7,832 bases of DNA. It comes from an uncultured Flavobacterium sp. (GTDB lineage Bacteria > Bacteroidota > Bacteroidia > Flavobacteriales > Flavobacteriaceae). Location: contig CAMLFV010000125.1 of NCBI GenBank assembly GCA_946479395.1, positions 1-7,832 on the forward strand. The letters are read 5' to 3'. A program made the translations under genes and the position numbers. Each line of letters begins with the position of its first letter. Positions within the stretch are counted from its first letter, which is position 1. The notes beneath the pieces were generated by a model. That model was given only the letters and a program-made list of their open reading frames with translations. It searched no databases and had not been told where the DNA came from. Shown in pieces: positions 5,832 to 7,832 of the stretch.

Positions 5832-6797
5832 CTACAAATCAAAACAATTAATGATGCGATAAGCAATTCTTAACGCCTCTGTACCGTCTTCTAATGTTAC
5901 AATTGGCGTTGTGTTGTTGTTAATTGCATCGGCAAAAGTTTCCAACTCATCTAAAATAGCATTGTTGGTTTCTACCGAAGGATTATCGAAATAAATCTGT
6001 TTTTTAATGCCTTCTGCATTTTGAAGAATCAAATCGAAATCGCCCGGAACTTCAGGAGCATCTTTCATTTTTACCACTTCGCAAATTTTATCTAAATAAT
6101 CGACAGAAATATAAGCGTCTTTTTGAAAAAATCGAGCTTTACGCATGTTTTTCATTGAAATTCGGCTCGAAGTAACATTGGCAACACAACCGTTTTCAAA
6201 CTCAATACGTGCATTGGCAATATCGGGTGAATCGCTAATTACGGCAGTTCCCGTTGCATGAATGTTTTTAACCGGCGATTTTACAACGCTTAAAATAGCA
6301 TCGATATCGTGAATCATTAAATCTAAAACCACAGGAACATCGGTACCGCGCGGATTAAATTCTGCCAAACGGTGCGTTTCTATAAACATTGGGTTGTGAA
6401 TTTTATCATTCACCGCTTTAAATGCCGGATTAAATCGCTCCACATGACCAACTTGTCCTTTTACATTGTATTCTTTTGCAAGTGCAATAATATGTTCGGC
6501 TTCTTCAACCGTATTCGAAATTGGTTTTTCCAGAAAGATATGTTTGCCCGCTTTAATGGCATCAACCGCACAATGGTAATGCGAAAGGGTAGGCGTTACT
6601 ATATCAACCACATCAACTGCTGCAATTAAATCGCTAATGGTTTCGAATGATTTATAACCGAATTCTGCAGAAACTTTTTCGGCATTTTCTTTAGATGGAT
6701 CGTAAAAACCGACCAATTCGTATTTTGATGATTGATTTAACAATCGCAAATGGATTTTTCCTAAATGACCTGCGCCTAATACGCCAACTTTTAACAT
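5832..6797 (-). CDS. Gfo/Idh/MocA family NAD(P)-dependent oxidoreductase
   Basis: A 321-residue dehydrogenase with an N-terminal Rossmann fold (VGVLGAGHLGKIH, GxGxxG at 8-13), the EKP motif (E90-K91-P92, with K91 the family's catalytic lysine) and the C-terminal motif DLMIHDID (H163, D164). GHVERFNPA (117-125) resembles members that oxidise nucleotide sugars, such as the UDP-GlcNAc 3-dehydrogenase GnnA. However, no aminotransferase or lpxA lies nearby, so the substrate is uncertain. The ATG at 6797 is chosen because the protein then starts MLKVGVLGAG at the first strand. A TTG start 18 bases upstream would lie inside a perfect TAnnTTTG box. The 3' coding end is repeated beyond the next gene. 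Confidence 0.92.
   Translation of the reverse strand: MLKVGVLGAGHLGKIHLRLLNQSSKYELVGFYDPSKENAEKVSAEFGYKSFETISDLIAAVDVVDIVTPTLSHYHCAVDAIKAGKHIFLEKPISNTVEEAEHIIALAKEYNVKGQVGHVERFNPAFKAVNDKIHNPMFIETHRLAEFNPRGTDVPVVLDLMIHDIDAILSVVKSPVKNIHATGTAVISDSPDIANARIEFENGCVANVTSSRISMKNMRKARFFQKDAYISVDYLDKICEVVKMKDAPEVPGDFDLILQNAEGIKKQIYFDNPSVETNNAILDELETFADAINNNTTPIVTLEDGTEALRIAYRIINCFDL
5842..5860 (+). repeat. 19-bp direct repeat, copy 2 (inside the Gfo/Idh 3' end)
   Basis: Exact copy of the sequence at 5507-5525. It covers the codons for the RIINCF part of the Gfo/Idh C-terminus, nine bases before the end of the coding frame. It is the upstream boundary of the 335-bp unit carrying the small Cys-rich gene. 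Confidence 0.85.
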
Positions 6798-6812
6798 AAT
6801 GAATGTTTTTTG

Positions 6813-6820
6813 CAAAGTTA
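6813..6820 (-). promoter_or_regulatory. -7 box of the Gfo/Idh promoter
   Basis: On the minus strand this reads TAACTTTG, a perfect match to the Bacteroidota housekeeping -7 consensus TAnnTTTG. It predicts a transcript start near 6806, leaving about nine bases before the ATG at 6797. No clear TTG -33 element is seen at the right spacing. Confidence 0.5.
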
Positions 6821-6893
6821 AAATATATTTGAAAACCGAAGTGTTTTATTAGCTGAAAGTTACGCCGATGTTAAAAATATTCTACCGAAAACC

Positions 6894-6925
6894 TTGTGTT
6901 AACTTTGAAAATATACGTAATTTTG
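6894..6925 (+). promoter_or_regulatory. Candidate pcm promoter
   Basis: TAATTTTG at 6918-6925 is a perfect TAnnTTTG -7 box, with TTG at 6894-6896 as a possible -33 element 21 bases upstream. A transcript start near 6932 would leave about 19 bases of leader before the GTG. A second perfect box, TAACTTTG at 6900-6907, lies inside the same region without a good -33, so the exact start is open. Confidence 0.5.
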
Positions 6926-6950
6926 ATGCACTGAAAAACTTCTTTAAAAC

Positions 6951-7595
6951 GTGAAAGACACCGCAAAACATCAAGGTTTACGAAACCAGTTGGTAAAATT
7001 ACTGGCAGAAAAAGGCATTTACGACACCAATGTTTTAAATGCTATGAATGCTGTGCCACGTCATTTATTTTTAGAATCGGGTTTTCAGGATTTTGCGTAC
7101 CAAGATACCGCTTTTCCAATTGGTGCCGGACAAACTATTTCGCAGCCTTACACAGTTGCTTTTCAGTCACAGTTGTTGCAGGTTAAAGCCGACGATAAAG
7201 TGTTGGAAATTGGCACAGGATCGGGCTATCAAACGGCAGTTTTGTGCAAAATGGGCGCAAAGGTTTTTACTATTGAACGTCAAAATGAATTGTACAGAAA
7301 AACATCAGTTTTATTACCAAAATTAGGCTATCGCCCAAGAGTTGTTTCGTTTGGCGACGGATACAAAGGCTTACCTAAAGACGCTCCGTTTGATGGAATT
7401 ATTGTTACAGCCGGAGCTCCGTTTGTTCCACAACCTTTGTTGGCTCAATTAAAAATAGGAGGCCGATTGGTAATTCCCGTAGGCGATGAAAAACAGGTAA
7501 TGACGTTGTTAATAAGAACATCGGAAACGCATTTTGAACAACACGAATTTGGCGATTTTAAGTTTGTACCTATGTTGGAGGATAAGAATAGGTAA
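6951..7595 (+). CDS. pcm: Protein-L-isoaspartate O-methyltransferase
   Basis: A 214-residue SAM-dependent methyltransferase that marks damaged L-isoaspartyl residues in aged proteins for repair in the cytoplasm. Family motifs are clear: PRHLFL (36-41), GAGQTISQPYTVA (58-70, the substrate-binding segment), SAM motif I VLEIGTGSGYQ (84-94), the acidic E109 after the second strand, FGDGYKG (134-140), IVTAGAP (151-157) and GGRLVIPVG (170-178). The start is a GTG; it is preferred because flavobacterial homologues begin MKDTAKHQG and no nearer ATG gives that N-terminus. The gene is divergent from the Gfo/Idh gene. No hairpin terminator is obvious after the stop. Confidence 0.96.
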   Translation: MKDTAKHQGLRNQLVKLLAEKGIYDTNVLNAMNAVPRHLFLESGFQDFAYQDTAFPIGAGQTISQPYTVAFQSQLLQVKADDKVLEIGTGSGYQTAVLCKMGAKVFTIERQNELYRKTSVLLPKLGYRPRVVSFGDGYKGLPKDAPFDGIIVTAGAPFVPQPLLAQLKIGGRLVIPVGDEKQVMTLLIRTSETHFEQHEFGDFKFVPMLEDKNR

Positions 7596-7647
7596 AAATT
7601 ACAGAATATGACGTATTAAGTTAGCTAGTTATGTTTCATAAAAATTT

Positions 7648-7655
7648 TATATTTG
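7648..7655 (+). promoter_or_regulatory. Possible -7 box before the lipoprotein-like frame
   Basis: TATATTTG is a perfect TAnnTTTG match, but the sequence is AT-rich and no -33 TTG is evident. A transcript start near 7662 would leave only about five bases before the ATG at 7667, so this is weak evidence. Confidence 0.3.
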
Positions 7656-7666
7656 ATTAAAAAATT

Positions 7667-7832
7667 ATGAGAATAAGTTTCTGTCTGTTTTTATAATTCA
7701 TTTCAATTTATTCTTGCAAAAATGAAGAGCCTGTAATAATAGATATTCCAATTTACCCTGATCGTTTATATGTTAATAAAAATGCTTTTTTCGAACGAAT
7801 GAGATTCAATGACACTGTAATTTGTTACATAA
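7667..7832 (+). pseudogene. Lipoprotein-like reading frame interrupted by a stop in the signal peptide (cut by window edge)
   Basis: From the ATG at 7667 the frame reads MRISFCLFL, a TAA at 7694-7696, then FISIYSCKNEEP and on to the window end without another stop (55 codons in all). If the TAA were TTA (Leu), the N-terminus would be a standard lipoprotein signal peptide: a short hydrophobic stretch, then C17 (7715-7717) followed by KNEEP. This is the usual shape of Bacteroidota surface lipoproteins. The later part (VIIDIPIYPDRLYVNKNAFFERMRFNDTVICYI) is unrecognised. No other start in this frame precedes the signal region. It is therefore a nonsense-mutated gene, a sequencing error, or a chance frame; the lipobox order favours the first two. 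Confidence 0.5.

Noticed and set aside
6372..6629. Plus-strand open frame opposite the Gfo/Idh gene.
   Set aside because: Its composition is a mirror of the conserved EKP and GHVERFNP region of the real gene, with no domain of its own.
7596..7666. Terminator after pcm.
   Set aside because: Only short AT palindromes such as AAAATTTT are visible; no stable stem followed by a T-run was found.
1..7832. CRISPR arrays, tRNA or rRNA genes, insertion sequences, integrases, phage-defence operon.
   Set aside because: No spaced repeats, cloverleaf-like sequence, transposase or integrase motifs, or multi-gene defence set were seen; apart from one toxin-antitoxin pair the genes are housekeeping types.

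Overview
This 7.8 kb window looks like an ordinary chromosomal stretch of an AT-rich member of the Bacteroidota, most likely Flavobacteriaceae. The evidence is the low GC content, the lack of clear Shine-Dalgarno sequences, perfect TAnnTTTG -7 boxes between divergent genes, and protein types such as a Pcm beginning MKDTAKHQ and a DEDDh exonuclease fused to a GIY-YIG-like domain. Assignment to a genus is not possible by eye.

Layout. Bases 1-6797 are read from the minus strand, so in transcription order they run from right to left. First comes a Gfo/Idh/MocA oxidoreductase (5832-6797), then a small Cys-rich protein (5538-5828) and a 3-hydroxybutyryl-CoA dehydrogenase (4565-5452). A strong hairpin terminator (4513-4543) follows. 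A second block holds a DUF1015 protein (3276-4493) and the PLP-homeostasis protein YggS (2610-3269). A type II toxin-antitoxin pair comes next (antitoxin 2318-2551, ParE/RelE-like toxin 2049-2333), then a short non-coding stretch with a possible gene remnant and a hexamer-periodic inverted repeat (1827-2003). The strand ends with the DEDDh exonuclease/GIY-YIG fusion (504-1823) and the first 167 codons of a voltage-gated ion channel (1-501, cut by the window edge). On the plus strand, across a 153-bp divergent promoter region, lie pcm (6951-7595) and the start of a lipoprotein-like reading frame interrupted by a stop (7667-7832, cut by the window edge).

The genes are mostly housekeeping: protein repair (Pcm), acyl-CoA metabolism (HBD), vitamin B6 balance (YggS), a DNA-processing nuclease, and a cation channel. 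Two accessory insertions interrupt this core. The toxin-antitoxin pair lies between yggS and the exonuclease. The small Cys-rich gene lies between the Gfo/Idh gene and hbd, and is flanked by a 19-bp direct repeat formed by two copies of the Gfo/Idh 3' coding end.

No large undescribed system is evident. The observations most worth following are the duplicated gene tail around the small Cys-rich gene, the degenerate GIY-YIG active site in the exonuclease fusion, the hexamer-periodic inverted repeat beside a probable gene remnant, and the lipoprotein frame with a stop inside its signal peptide.
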